From: Sphingomonas sp.
Lineage (GTDB): Bacteria > Pseudomonadota > Alphaproteobacteria > Sphingomonadales > Sphingomonadaceae
Assembly: GCA_021154945.1 (NCBI GenBank)
Contig: JAJNQF010000434.1
Span: 1-6,386 of the forward strand
DNA: 6,386 nt
Reading direction: 5' to 3'
Shown here: one piece after another, positions 6,060 through 6,386 of the stretch
How the letters are laid out: every line of letters starts with the position of its first letter
How positions within the stretch are numbered: position 1 is the stretch's first letter
Made by a program: the position numbers and the translations under genes
Notes under the pieces: generated by a model
The model's database searches: none
What the model was told of the DNA's origin: nothing
What the model saw: only the letters and a program-made list of their open reading frames with translations

Positions 6060-6386
6060 ATGATCGAACGCCTCACCTCCATCATGGCGCGGCTGCGCGA
6101 TCCGGTCGACGGATGCGAATGGGATCGGGTGCAGACCTGGTCGACGATCGCGCCGTACACGATCGAGGAAGCGTATGAGGTTGCCGACGCGATCGCCCGC
6201 GACGACCCCGCCGATCTCAAGGACGAACTTGGCGACCTGTTGCTCCAGGTCGTGTTCCACAGCCGTATCGCCGAGGAGTCGGGTGCGTTCACGCTGGCCG
6301 ACGTCGTCGCCGCGATCAGCGACAAGATGGAGCGCCGCCACCCGCATATTTTCGGTGATGCGGTGACGTCGCCCGGATGGGAAACG
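6060..6386 (+). CDS. mazG: nucleoside triphosphate pyrophosphohydrolase MazG, 5' part
   Basis: MazG splits nucleoside triphosphates to the monophosphate and pyrophosphate; in E. coli it also lowers ppGpp and clears aberrant nucleotides. The frame stays open for 109 codons to the window edge, about 40% of a usual 260-270-residue protein, so the second MazG domain lies outside. The first domain is well preserved: MIERLTSIMARLRDP, GCEWDRVQTW (18-27), then TIEEAYEVADAI with metal-binding Glu36, Glu37 and Glu40, followed by KDELGDLLLQVVFHS with Glu56 and Asp59, and KMERRHPHIFGD. The common GCPWD is GCEWD here. The start at 6060 gives the normal N terminus; GTG at 6051 would add only three residues. 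It is separated from the upstream protease gene by the AT-rich spacer, so it may have its own promoter. Confidence 0.93.
   Translation, partial: MIERLTSIMARLRDPVDGCEWDRVQTWSTIAPYTIEEAYEVADAIARDDPADLKDELGDLLLQVVFHSRIAEESGAFTLADVVAAISDKMERRHPHIFGDAVTSPGWET

Overview
The window is a compact, high-GC stretch (about two-thirds G+C by eye) of a bacterial chromosome. All genes are on the + strand and nearly gapless. Protein signatures point to an alphaproteobacterium, most likely a sphingomonad: a methionyl-tRNA synthetase without zinc-knuckle cysteines (the GWYSV type), a membrane-anchored DSGAT retropepsin-like protease, and a MazG with a TIAPYTIEEAYEVADAI segment. The assignment rests on remembered family signatures, not on a search.

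Layout: 1-86 is upstream sequence with only a weak ribosome-binding site. 87-1250 encodes a secreted D-alanyl-D-alanine carboxypeptidase (PBP5/6 type). 1279-2256 encodes the delta' subunit of the DNA polymerase III clamp loader (holB). 2307-3854 encodes methionyl-tRNA synthetase (metG). 3854-4645 encodes a TatD-family metal-dependent nuclease. 4642-5406 encodes a PhnP-like metallo-beta-lactamase-fold hydrolase. 5403-5990 encodes a membrane-anchored retropepsin-like aspartic protease. After a 69-base spacer whose first part is strongly AT-rich, 6060-6386 is the 5' part of mazG, cut by the window edge.

metG, tatD, the metallo-hydrolase gene and the protease gene are joined by overlapping stop/start codons (TGATG, ATGA, ATGA), so they are almost certainly one translationally coupled transcript. 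dacC and holB probably belong to the same or an adjoining transcript. The content is housekeeping: cell-wall trimming, replication, tRNA charging, and nucleic-acid or nucleotide quality control (TatD, MazG). The metallo-hydrolase and the protease lack an assigned substrate.

I see no mobile element, CRISPR array, RNA gene or defence/toxin system, and no convincing new biological system. The points most worth checking are: thymidylate kinase (tmk), which I recall normally sitting between dacC and holB, is missing; a 10-codon mini-ORF links dacC to holB by overlapping stop/start codons; the PhnP-like and retropepsin genes are tightly coupled; CGATCG is strongly over-represented; and a 16-base perfect palindrome lies inside holB.
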